A stretch of 64,000 bases of DNA, from NCBI GenBank assembly GCA_003818205.1, contig RPRQ01000010.1, positions 1-64,000 on the forward strand, read 5' to 3'. Made by a program: the position numbers and the translations under genes. Below the pieces are notes generated by a model. The model made no database searches. It had not been told where the DNA came from and saw only the letters and a program-made list of their open reading frames with translations. This document shows positions 43,438 to 51,570 of this stretch, one piece after another (position 1 is the first letter of the stretch; every line of letters begins with the position of its first letter). Source of the stretch: Bacteroidales bacterium. Lineage in GTDB: Bacteria > Bacteroidota > Bacteroidia > Bacteroidales > Tenuifilaceae.

Positions 43438-44256
43438 TTAAATTTGTTTGGGTTTATGATTATTGCGATATTCACTCTCACGAATCCTATTGTCCTCAAC
43501 CATTCTCTTTAATTCAGGCTCAATTAACGGCAGCATTGATTCGGCAAGTTCAAACATATTTGTAGAAAAAAGTTCAGGAATGCCATTTGCATCAACTTTA
43601 TAGTTTGCTTTTGCATTCTCTATATTCTGTTGAATATTAAATACGGCTTTAGTTGGGTTTATACCTCTACCTCCTTGAATGGCATTAGGTAGCCATTTTT
43701 TAAATTCCCAACTTATTGTTGCCATTTTTTTCGGAATTGAAAAATCAGGCAAATTAGAACAATATGCGTAGTACAACCAGACTTCAAAGCATGAGTTGCT
43801 TATAATCAATAGTAATTCGTCTTTCGCACATAAAGGACTAATTTCAATCAATTCAGGCATAAACAAATCCACATCTGACACAATAAATATTTTGTCGGGT
43901 GTTTCTGGATTTTCATCTTGACTTGACTGATAAAGTTCTTTTTTGAATTGAGCAATGCTAAGCATTCCTTTTGGGGACAACTTAGTAGGGTCAGCAATGA
44001 AATCAATCTTAATTCGCTTAAACTTATCCTGTTTGCAGACTATCTTGAAGTAATCCTTTTCTCGAACTTCTCCACCTGAAATAATAACGAAGAACGCTTT
44101 AGGTGAGATTTCTTTACTCGGCTTTTGATATGTGTTTGCGCTATCTTCTATATTAGGCATCTGAAGAATACTCCCATCAATGGGTTTTATGACCTTTTGT
44201 GGAAGAGTATCCTTTTCGGGATTATGTTTGCTATATATTCTTTTACTATTGGTCAT
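43438..44256 (-). CDS. RloB-family (TOPRIM-like) defence protein
   Basis: 272 residues. The RloB pattern is visible: FFVIISGGEVREKDYF (strand, then Glu63 and E-K-x-Y-F), KIFIVSDVDLF (Asp128-x-Asp130) and SNSCFEVWLYYAYC (S-N-x-C-F-E-x-W-L). These acidic residues are arranged as in a TOPRIM-like nuclease. RloB/AbiLii proteins pair with AAA ATPases in anti-phage abortive infection and near restriction loci. The first 50 residues are a polar, probably disordered extension. It overlaps the ATPase gene by 4 bases (ATGA) and has no gene after it in the unit. Confidence 0.82.
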   Translation of the reverse strand: MTNSKRIYSKHNPEKDTLPQKVIKPIDGSILQMPNIEDSANTYQKPSKEISPKAFFVIISGGEVREKDYFKIVCKQDKFKRIKIDFIADPTKLSPKGMLSIAQFKKELYQSSQDENPETPDKIFIVSDVDLFMPELIEISPLCAKDELLLIISNSCFEVWLYYAYCSNLPDFSIPKKMATISWEFKKWLPNAIQGGRGINPTKAVFNIQQNIENAKANYKVDANGIPELFSTNMFELAESMLPLIEPELKRMVEDNRIRESEYRNNHKPKQI

Positions 44257-45557
44257 TCTTGTTCAAAATCACTAATTTGAGGAATTGCACCAAAACGACC
44301 TGATAAATAACCATTCTCTATGTTTATGGTATTATGTATTTTAAAATCATTTATGGAATACATTCTTGTATTTCCATTTTCTTTTTCGGTTAACCAAATT
44401 TCATCAGGTCGAAGCAATTCTTGCTGATTAAGCAGTTTCGTAGTATGAGTTGTAAATATTAATTGACCTTTTGATTTAGTATTACTATAAAATTGCAATA
44501 GCGTATACATAAGGTTAGGATGGATACTATTGTCAATTTCGTCAATAAAAATAACCTTTTGTTCGTTAACCACGCTATAAAATGCTGGGATTAGAGTCAG
44601 CACTCGAACAGTGCCGTCTGATTGAGATGTAATTTTCATTTCTTTTTGATAACCAGATAAACCTAATTGGCTAAATAGAAATTCTTGGACAGTTTCAACG
44701 CCTTTTTTTATTGATACAGAAAAAACATTTCGATTGTTTTCAACTCTCGAAATACCCATATTAGGTTTAAGAGGGTCTTGTTCGATAATTTGTTGTAACT
44801 TTTTTGCATTTTTATTATCTGTAACCCATTTTTCAAATGGTGTATCGCCTATTTTTACCGACTTAATACCTATGCCAATATTTTCAAATATCTCATTTGC
44901 GAAAGTTAAGAGTTTTGGTTGTTTTGACATAATATCAATTAGCATGGGTATTGTGCTATTAATAGCAATAATTTCCAGCTGTTTATGAAACCACTGATAT
45001 GCATTTTTTACATCACTGGAGGATAAAACAGGAAATTTCAGGTTTAAAGGAAGTAATGACGATTGAGCATTCATGCTCAACAATTGCTTTGCAGAATTCT
45101 CGTTTTGAAGGTAATCGGAAGTAACTTCGTTCCCAATTCTTTTAAACAATAGTTTGTCTATATCTTTTCCCAGACCTGATAGGGACAATGTTTCTTGTAT
45201 GCTTTTTTTATCAATTTCAGTAGAATAGATAAAATATTTTTCTTTATATAAGAATTCAATTTCGAAACAAATTGATGCATGTTTCTCAGCAGCTAATTGA
45301 AAGCGATATTCCTCTAAATCAATGGTGTTTAAAAAATCATCTTTGGTAACGAATGATTTTATAAACCACATAGCCTTGATGAAATTAGACTTCCCCGAAC
45401 CATTAGCACCATAAATAGCAGCTTGCTTTAATAGTGGCACTTCCATATCGTTATAGATGTGGTTAGGAAAAGATGTACGTTTCGGATTGGGAAACATATC
45501 GAACGTAGTTTCTTCATAAAAAGAAAGAAAGTTCCTGATTTTCAATCGCAATAACAT
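44253..45557 (-). CDS. AAA/ABC-type ATPase partner of RloB (RloA/AbiLi-like)
   Basis: 434 residues. N-terminal strand IRNFLSFYEETTF, Walker A GANGSGKS (50-57), Walker B VIFIDEID (335-342), the preceding S-Q-S-D-G-T signature-like loop and a TTHTTKLL H-loop identify the OLD/AAA_15/AAA_21-type ATPases related to SMC and ABC proteins. No fused nuclease. In known systems (AbiL, PARIS) such an ATPase senses infection and releases a TOPRIM-type effector, here RloB. AT content is visibly higher than in the flanking uvrD and lacI-type genes, hinting at transfer. Confidence 0.85.
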   Translation of the reverse strand: MLLRLKIRNFLSFYEETTFDMFPNPKRTSFPNHIYNDMEVPLLKQAAIYGANGSGKSNFIKAMWFIKSFVTKDDFLNTIDLEEYRFQLAAEKHASICFEIEFLYKEKYFIYSTEIDKKSIQETLSLSGLGKDIDKLLFKRIGNEVTSDYLQNENSAKQLLSMNAQSSLLPLNLKFPVLSSSDVKNAYQWFHKQLEIIAINSTIPMLIDIMSKQPKLLTFANEIFENIGIGIKSVKIGDTPFEKWVTDNKNAKKLQQIIEQDPLKPNMGISRVENNRNVFSVSIKKGVETVQEFLFSQLGLSGYQKEMKITSQSDGTVRVLTLIPAFYSVVNEQKVIFIDEIDNSIHPNLMYTLLQFYSNTKSKGQLIFTTHTTKLLNQQELLRPDEIWLTEKENGNTRMYSINDFKIHNTINIENGYLSGRFGAIPQISDFEQE

Positions 45558-45580
45558 GGTGTTTATTTTTAATATGACAA

Positions 45581-45624
45581 CAAATATAGTATAAATTTAT
45601 TATCCGTGAATAATTCACGGATAA
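45581..45624 (-). promoter_or_regulatory. Promoter with palindromic operator before the ATPase/RloB pair
   Basis: The minus-strand -7 box TATATTTG lies at 45588-45581. A dyad with 11-base arms TTATCCGTGAA / TTCACGGATAA and a 3-base centre (45600-45624) covers the -33 position. A repressor bound there would block the polymerase. No T-run follows, so a terminator for uvrD is less likely. The remainder of the 45558-45789 gap is plain AT-rich sequence. Confidence 0.55.
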
Positions 45625-45789
45625 TTTTATGAGATGCGTTTACCTTTCATTTTTTTTACTTTGGTCGTAAGGTATCTTTAAACAAGCATGCAAAGAAATT
45701 TTATTAACTAATTGTGAAGTATAATTCAAATGTATCTGAAAGAATAGGTAATTTAAAAGAAATTGTTTCGAAAATAGTTTTAAAAATGA

Positions 45790-48105
45790 TTACCCGATAA
45801 TTTTTAGTCTTGCAAACTTCAATAATAGCTGTTTCTGACCAGCCGATTGAAAGAACACCGTTGCCTTCCGATTCTGCCCTTCTCCCTCCACGTTTATTAC
45901 CTTTCCTACGCCAAATCGTTCGTGTGTTATCTGCATACCTGTTACAATACTTGTTGGATCGCTAACATCGCCTGAATTGCTTTCTGCTTCATTGGTCGTT
46001 CGACCGTAGAGGTTGCCACTCCTTTGATTCGACGCATCCGATTGCGAAAGCGATGTTAAATGTTTACCATGCAAATTACTTCCAAAGCGAGAACCTGATG
46101 ACGAAGCCGTTTCAATCTCTTGGGCTGATGAATTCATATCAGCAGGCATATCAACCCACTCAGAGTCAATCTCGTTAATGAAACGGCTTGGTACGCAGTG
46201 TGATAGGTTTCCCCACTTGTAGCGGGTTTGAGCGTAAGAAATGGTTGCCTTTTTAGCTGCACGGGTAATGGCAACGTAGAATAACCGTCGTTCCTCTTCC
46301 AAGCCTTCGGGAGAGGTGAGTGTCATCTTTGAGGGGAACAAATCCTCCTCTAAACCTGTTAGAAAAACGTAATTGAACTCAAGACCCTTAGCTGAGTGGA
46401 TGGTCATAACGGTTACTTTGTCCCTATCCTCGGGTTTTTGGGTATCGGCATCGGTGAGGAGCGATACATTCTCCATGTAATCGGCAAGGGCTATCGTTTC
46501 TGTAACCCCTTCAGCCTTTTGGGTATCGGTAAACTCCTTAATACTATTTAGTATCTCCTCGATGTTCTGGAAGCGAGCCATCCCTTCAAACGATTTGTCT
46601 TCCTTCAGCTCACGGATAATCCCCGAACCCATAGCAATTGCATAGGCAGCATCGTAGGCCTCCGAGTTATAAACCAGGCTCTGAAATTGCTGCATCATGC
46701 CAATAAATCCCTTTATCTTCTTGATTAAGCCTGAATTGATCCCATGGTTTTCTTTATCGATTCCTTCGAGGGTTACCCAAATGCTTTGGTCTTTCGCATT
46801 GGCAACCTCGGTGATACGCTCCATGGTGGTATTTCCAATTCCTCGTGCAGGATAATTGATAACCCTCTTTAACGCTTCGTCATCGCTAGGGTTTAGCGAT
46901 AAACGGAAGTAGGCGAGTATATCCTTTATCTCCTTGCGTTGGTAAAACGATAAACTTCCGAATACCCGATAGGGGATATTCCGCTTACGTAAAGCCTCCT
47001 CGAATATTCGCGATTGGGCGTTGGTGCGGTAGAGAATGGCAAAATCTTTATATGGGATATGGTCGCGTTGTAGGATATTCAATATCTCGGAGGCTACAAT
47101 GTAACCCTCCTCCTGATCGGTGAATGCTTTTAATACCTTTATCTTATCACCCTCCTCCTTCGATGAAAAGGATGCTTTTTTTATCTGCTTACTATTCTTA
47201 GCAATTACGCTGTTTGCTGCATTAACAATATTCTGTGTTGAGCGGTAGTTCTCTTCAAGCTTAAAGAGTTTGTAGCTGGGGTAATCGTTTCTGAAGTTTA
47301 GTATGTTCTCAATTTTTGCTCCACGGAACGAGTAGATGCTCTGCGCATCGTCGCCCACAACGCAAACGTTTTGGTGCTGCGCAGCCAACTTCTTAATGAT
47401 CAGGTATTGGGAGTAATTGGTGTCCTGATACTCATCTACTAGAATATACTTGAATTTCTGCTGATATTTTTCTAGCACATCAGGAAAATCACGGAAAAGA
47501 ATATTGGTATTTAGCAGAAGATCATCGAAATCCATGGCTGATGCTTTATAGCATCGCTGTGCGTACATGGCGTAAATCTTGGCAATCTCAGGTTTGCGAT
47601 TCTGTCTGTCGAAGGCGACCAAATTGGTATTTGATGCGTAAGCCTGAGGTGTTATCAGGTTATTTTTTGCCGAAGAGATTCTGCCAAAAACCTCGCCAGG
47701 TTTATAGACTTGAGTATCGAGGTTCAGCTCCTTTACGATTGAGCTGACAAGGTTCTTTGAATCGGCGGTATCGTAAATCGAGAAGGTTTTGGAGTAGCCC
47801 AGCTTATCGGCATCGTACTTCAAAATCTTCAAAAATATTGAGTGAAAGGTTCCCATCCATAGCTGCGATGCGGTTTTCTCTCCAACCACCTTAGCAATTC
47901 GCTCCTTCATCTCTTTTGCCGCCTTGTTGGTAAAGGTCAAGGCGAGAATCGACCATGGTGGAACACCCTGCGTTAGGAGATAAGCAATTCGATAGGTTAG
48001 AACTCGGGTTTTACCCGATCCTGCCCCTGCAATCACAAGGCTAGGACCCTCAATCGTTGTAGCCGCTTCGCGCTGAACCCCGCTTAGCTCTTCGAGAAAA
48101 TGCAC
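45790..48105 (-). CDS. UvrD/PcrA-type DNA helicase
   Basis: 771 residues, superfamily 1A 3'-5' helicase. Motif I GAGSGKT (27-33), motif II LVDEYQDTN, motif III VGDDAQSIYSFRGA, motif IV FKLEENYRS, motif V TVMTIHSAKGLEF and motif VI RRLFYVAITRA are all intact. The C-terminus has the RNA-polymerase-interacting Tudor-like domain (HERFGVGKVINVEGEG). Role: excision and mismatch repair, and removal of stalled polymerase. Single gene with its own promoter. Whether to call it uvrD or pcrA cannot be settled from sequence alone. Confidence 0.96.
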   Translation of the reverse strand: MHFLEELSGVQREAATTIEGPSLVIAGAGSGKTRVLTYRIAYLLTQGVPPWSILALTFTNKAAKEMKERIAKVVGEKTASQLWMGTFHSIFLKILKYDADKLGYSKTFSIYDTADSKNLVSSIVKELNLDTQVYKPGEVFGRISSAKNNLITPQAYASNTNLVAFDRQNRKPEIAKIYAMYAQRCYKASAMDFDDLLLNTNILFRDFPDVLEKYQQKFKYILVDEYQDTNYSQYLIIKKLAAQHQNVCVVGDDAQSIYSFRGAKIENILNFRNDYPSYKLFKLEENYRSTQNIVNAANSVIAKNSKQIKKASFSSKEEGDKIKVLKAFTDQEEGYIVASEILNILQRDHIPYKDFAILYRTNAQSRIFEEALRKRNIPYRVFGSLSFYQRKEIKDILAYFRLSLNPSDDEALKRVINYPARGIGNTTMERITEVANAKDQSIWVTLEGIDKENHGINSGLIKKIKGFIGMMQQFQSLVYNSEAYDAAYAIAMGSGIIRELKEDKSFEGMARFQNIEEILNSIKEFTDTQKAEGVTETIALADYMENVSLLTDADTQKPEDRDKVTVMTIHSAKGLEFNYVFLTGLEEDLFPSKMTLTSPEGLEEERRLFYVAITRAAKKATISYAQTRYKWGNLSHCVPSRFINEIDSEWVDMPADMNSSAQEIETASSSGSRFGSNLHGKHLTSLSQSDASNQRSGNLYGRTTNEAESNSGDVSDPTSIVTGMQITHERFGVGKVINVEGEGQNRKATVFFQSAGQKQLLLKFARLKIIG

Positions 48106-48134
48106 TATTTATACCCTTTCATTTAGTTAGCCAA

Positions 48135-48165
48135 CAAATGTACTTGCCCCAAACCATTCTAACAA
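48135..48165 (-). promoter_or_regulatory. Promoter of the UvrD/PcrA helicase gene
   Basis: Minus strand: TTG (48165-48163), 20-base spacer, TACATTTG (48142-48135), about 30 bases before the ATG at 48105. The boxes fit the Bacteroidota consensus. Confidence 0.6.
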
Positions 48166-48390
48166 GCTTTGATATAATTTGTTGTTAACAATCTTATAGC
48201 CCAAGACAATAAATCATAAAAAGAGGGTGTTTATATGTCAATACGAATGAACAAGTTAAACGAAGTCAGAGTAGCTATAAAGGTGGTGAATTGCCAAAAT
48301 AATTAACAACACTATATTTTTACTATCAACTCTTAGCTGTTAACTGTCAACTTTTTTTTGCTAATATTGTGTCTTATTTGATTTTGAGCA

Positions 48391-49797
48391 ATGAGAATCT
48401 ATAGAATCCAAATACTAGCCATTCTGCTTGGTTTATCTACTTTATCGTTTTCACAAATCTCTTCTGTGGGGAAAGATTGGGGTGGGTTAACCAGCTATTC
48501 AAGCGGTTTGGTTGCTCAGGATTCAATTTATGTTTTCTTTTCATCGGCTATAGCCCCCAAAATGGGAAGTATTAAAGCCAAATTCTCCGATGGATCAATA
48601 TCCAATTTTCAGTGGTTTAAATATGATGCAAGTAAACCACTTGCATCTCGTTTCGTTGCATACGCAGTACCTGAAAATGGGGTAGCCGAATCGAATCTTA
48701 CTAACCTAGCTAGAGGTGGGTACAAGGTTACTGCTACTAGGGTGTCCGACTCTGAAAAACAGGACTACTACTGTTGGGTGATGATTGATGATGTTGTGAT
48801 TACAAGTTTAGAAATTGATAATCGGTGCGATTTTTTGGAGGTTATTGCTAAAACCTTGCCAAGCGCATTAAGTCTTCGTAATTTAGATTTCTTTAGGTAT
48901 TGGGATTTTAAGAGTTCAACCACCAAACATAGTGAAATCAATACGCTTGGTATCGACTATTTTAAAAATATTAAATGGCAATCGAGTAACCCACAGGTAG
49001 CCCTACCTTCATTCTTCTCGTTAATCCTTACCATTGGCAATTCTGCACCGCTGTACGAATCGAAGTACGATATTCAGATTACAAATCCGTTTGGGCGCGA
49101 TATTAAAGATACAACAGAATTGCTCCCTGCAAAGGCCGCGAAGGCTGATTTCACGCTTTTTGTTGACAAGGATGCCAATGGTATATGGACTGAAGGTAAA
49201 AGCGGCGAAGCACCCCTAGCGATTAAATTTGATACAGAATCGATTAATGCCGACTCTGTTTATTGGCAAATTCTGAACGATGCCCTTCTCCTTAAAAAGG
49301 GTGGCGATAGCATTATCTGGAGTGAGGGTTATAAGACTTCCGAGGGAATAGGGATTATCCCTGACGTGAAGTTGATGCCTGGGAAATTTCCCCTTGAGCA
49401 TATCGCCTATAATATTACCTCGGGTTGTCGTGATACTATGACTGTTCTTGTTGAGGTTGATACCTCATTTATCATTAAGGATGCTATCCCTAATGTATTT
49501 ACCCCCAATGGAGATGGATTGCATGAATTGTTTAAGATAAAAGATGATAAAATTGACAATAATTACGAATCAATAAAAACCTTTAAAATATCAATTTTTA
49601 GCCGACAGGGTATGTTAGTTTACTCTTATTCAGGAAACCCTAAAGAATGGGAAGGCTGGGGTGGTAAAATTGATGGTAGTAAAAGAGATGCTCCTGAGGG
49701 GATATACTACTTTATCATTGACGCTACGGGATGGGATGATCGAACATTCAAAAGAGGGCCCTATAAGGGATTTTTATACCTGTTCCGAGGGCAATAG
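48391..49797 (+). CDS. Secreted protein with T9SS type B sorting domain
   Basis: 468 residues. Signal peptide MRIYRIQILAILLGLSTLSF. The last 95 residues form the gliding-motility-associated C-terminal (CHU_C / type B sorting) domain: PNVFTPNGDGLHELFKIK, then KISIFSRQGMLVYSY, EGWGGKIDGSKRDAPEGIYYF and a closing FKRGPYKGFLYLF. This marks it for export by the type IX secretion system and surface attachment. The middle is beta-rich without a recognised domain. It is a lone plus-strand gene between minus-strand units. Confidence 0.88.
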   Translation: MRIYRIQILAILLGLSTLSFSQISSVGKDWGGLTSYSSGLVAQDSIYVFFSSAIAPKMGSIKAKFSDGSISNFQWFKYDASKPLASRFVAYAVPENGVAESNLTNLARGGYKVTATRVSDSEKQDYYCWVMIDDVVITSLEIDNRCDFLEVIAKTLPSALSLRNLDFFRYWDFKSSTTKHSEINTLGIDYFKNIKWQSSNPQVALPSFFSLILTIGNSAPLYESKYDIQITNPFGRDIKDTTELLPAKAAKADFTLFVDKDANGIWTEGKSGEAPLAIKFDTESINADSVYWQILNDALLLKKGGDSIIWSEGYKTSEGIGIIPDVKLMPGKFPLEHIAYNITSGCRDTMTVLVEVDTSFIIKDAIPNVFTPNGDGLHELFKIKDDKIDNNYESIKTFKISIFSRQGMLVYSYSGNPKEWEGWGGKIDGSKRDAPEGIYYFIIDATGWDDRTFKRGPYKGFLYLFRGQ

Positions 49798-49845
49798 GGG
49801 AAATGATAGGTGTACAATGCCCTAATTTGTTACAAGCAACAATTT

Positions 49846-50295
49846 CTATTCTTCAATTATAATCTTCAGATATCTGCTCTCACAAAACTCTTTTATTTCT
49901 AGCTGAATAGCTCTAGGGGGGAGTTTGATATTGCCATAATCCGAATTCCAGGTATTGTAGAGCCGCTGTTGCCCAATCCAATGTATTTCTTCCCCTTTGG
50001 GTAGCTTGATTAGCAATGCTTTTAGCGAATCTTCACCCAGAACGCTAATAGGATTGTTTTTTACTTGTGGTAATGTTTTTATGGTATTCGTCCCAACCAT
50101 TAATGAGTACCTCCAGCTAGAGGTTAATGGCCAGCTGTAAAGTTCCCAGCCTTTCATCGAATGGGTAAAGGTAATGGTGTCAAGTTTTGCGCCAACAATC
50201 CCTAGCAAATCGTTTTCATTCTTATCCTTCTGACAGGCAGAAAAGAGTAATGCAACACTTAGTAAGTAAAATGTAATTTGTAATACTCGTCTCAT
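49846..50295 (-). CDS. Small lipoprotein of unknown function
   Basis: 149 residues; signal peptide with lipobox LLFSAC (Cys about 21). The mature part holds MKGWELYSWPLTSSWRYSL and NTWNSDYGNIKLPPRAIQ, beta-rich and without a family that I recognise. It is on the strand opposite the T9SS protein and shares the 71-base gap with the following membrane-protein gene (50367-50726). Confidence 0.6.
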   Translation of the reverse strand: MRRVLQITFYLLSVALLFSACQKDKNENDLLGIVGAKLDTITFTHSMKGWELYSWPLTSSWRYSLMVGTNTIKTLPQVKNNPISVLGEDSLKALLIKLPKGEEIHWIGQQRLYNTWNSDYGNIKLPPRAIQLEIKEFCESRYLKIIIEE

Positions 50296-50366
50296 ATTGT
50301 CCCAATTGTTTTTTATAAAGATGATTTTTGAGATAATAAGGTTGCGAAGGATGATAAAAAGAGAAG

Positions 50367-50726
50367 TTAGCTGAAAATTCTAATGAAAATTACTTTAATA
50401 ACATTTACATTAAACCAAATATGGGCGTAAACGCAATAGAGGATAAAAAGCATAACCAAAAATGTGATGTAAATTCCAATAGTCCGCCCAAACAGGTTAT
50501 TCCCTTTCTTTAAGAATTTTGTAGTAAATTTCTCAACGATACCATTCATGTATTCAAACGCAGGGTAAAAGACCAATACAATTACCCCCATCCCAATGGC
50601 AGTGAATTTCAAAAAGTCGGTCTGCCCCCTGTACTTCATCAGGTAATCAGCAATAAATGTTGTAAGCAGGTTTACAAGCAGTATTGTGATTGCAAGAACA
50701 AAGAAGTTGAAAATTTTCCGATTCAT
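50367..50726 (-). CDS. Small membrane protein
   Basis: 119 residues with three hydrophobic segments: about 6-26 (FNFFVLAITILLVNLLTTFI), 41-57 (FTAIGMGVIVLVFYPAF) and 84-109 (IGIYITFLVMLFILYCVYAH). No recognised family. Could be co-transcribed with the small lipoprotein gene (71-base gap). Annotated as hypothetical. Confidence 0.6.
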   Translation of the reverse strand: MNRKIFNFFVLAITILLVNLLTTFIADYLMKYRGQTDFLKFTAIGMGVIVLVFYPAFEYMNGIVEKFTTKFLKKGNNLFGRTIGIYITFLVMLFILYCVYAHIWFNVNVIKVIFIRIFS

Positions 50727-50764
50727 CTACAATAATTTATGGACTTTAGCGTGATAGAAGTTTG

Positions 50765-50877
50765 ATGGAACAATGGAATAGTGCGGTTGATACTTACTTT
50801 TCTCATCCCTGCCTACCCTGCCTACCGGCAGGCAGGTGACAGGCAGGCAATATTCCATTATTCCAGCATTCCATCCC
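50765..50877. repeat. GCCTGCC intergenic repeat copy
   Basis: Starts ATGGAACAATGGAATAG, contains the 18-mer CTGCCTACCGGCAGGCAG (50818-50835) and AGGCAGGCAATATTCC, and ends with TTCCAGCATTCCATCCC. The 18-mer is identical to 7327-7344 and differs at one base from 11797-11814. Outer GGAAT/ATTCC arms are inverted copies. No coding content. Confidence 0.55.
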
Positions 50878-50940
50878 AAAATATCTGCAAATAGTAGCGA
50901 AGATTGTTTTAAAAACACTCTTTATGATAAAACAGCAGCG

Positions 50941-51399
50941 TTATGCTTCAATAATAACAATCTTCTCAATCTTATCACCAGCTTTAATGGCATCGATAAC
51001 ATCAAGCCCCTCGTATACCTTACCGAAGCAGGTGTGCTGCCTGTCGAGATGCTGGGTATTCTGACGCCCGTGGCAAACAAAGAACTGTGAACCTCCAGTA
51101 TTACGCCCTGCGTGAGCCATTGATAGAACACCACGATCGTGGTATTGGTTACCGCCCGTCAGCTCGCAGTTGATTTTGTAACCTGGATCACCCGTTCCAA
51201 CCCTAGGATTGCTCATATCCTTTGAAAAAGGGCAACCTCCTTGAATCACAAAGTTTGGGATTACCCTATGGAATGCCAACCCATCGTAAAAACCTTCCTT
51301 GGCTAGCTTTACAAAGTTAGCAACAGTAATAGGCGCATCCTCTTCGTAGAAGTTTACTTTCATAACACCTTTAGCGGTGTGTATCTCTGCTGATCTCAT
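50941..51399 (-). CDS. Cyclophilin-type peptidyl-prolyl isomerase
   Basis: 152 residues, complete cyclophilin fold and no signal peptide, so cytoplasmic. Active-site text AFHRVIPNFVIQGG (catalytic Arg) and MAHAGRNTGGSQFFV is canonical, with the CFGKVYEGLDVID segment later. It speeds cis-trans isomerisation of prolyl bonds during folding. Its ATG lies 25 bases downstream of a good promoter. Confidence 0.95.
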   Translation of the reverse strand: MRSAEIHTAKGVMKVNFYEEDAPITVANFVKLAKEGFYDGLAFHRVIPNFVIQGGCPFSKDMSNPRVGTGDPGYKINCELTGGNQYHDRGVLSMAHAGRNTGGSQFFVCHGRQNTQHLDRQHTCFGKVYEGLDVIDAIKAGDKIEKIVIIEA

Positions 51400-51423
51400 C
51401 TGTTTATTCTTTTAATTGAGTTG

Positions 51424-51453
51424 CAAAAGTATGTAGTTTTGATTTTAAAACAA
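51424..51453 (-). promoter_or_regulatory. Promoter of the cyclophilin gene
   Basis: Minus strand: TTG (51453-51451), 19-base spacer, TACTTTTG (51431-51424); matches the Bacteroidota consensus. Confidence 0.65.
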
Positions 51454-51506
51454 TACAAATTTTATGGGAGTTCTATTTTTAGTATCGAGAACTAAGCTTA
51501 AAGCAA

Positions 51507-51526
51507 AGGGTGCCTCTCGGCACCCT
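51507..51526 (-). terminator. Terminator after the EF-G paralogue
   Basis: AGGGTGCC-TCTC-GGCACCCT hairpin (8-bp perfect stem) followed on the minus strand by TTGCTTT; it lies about 45 bases after the stop at 51571. The T-run is weak, but the stem is strong. Confidence 0.65.
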
Positions 51527-51570
51527 CTCTCTTCTTGAAAATATATAGATTTGGTTTTAGGGTCAATCCT

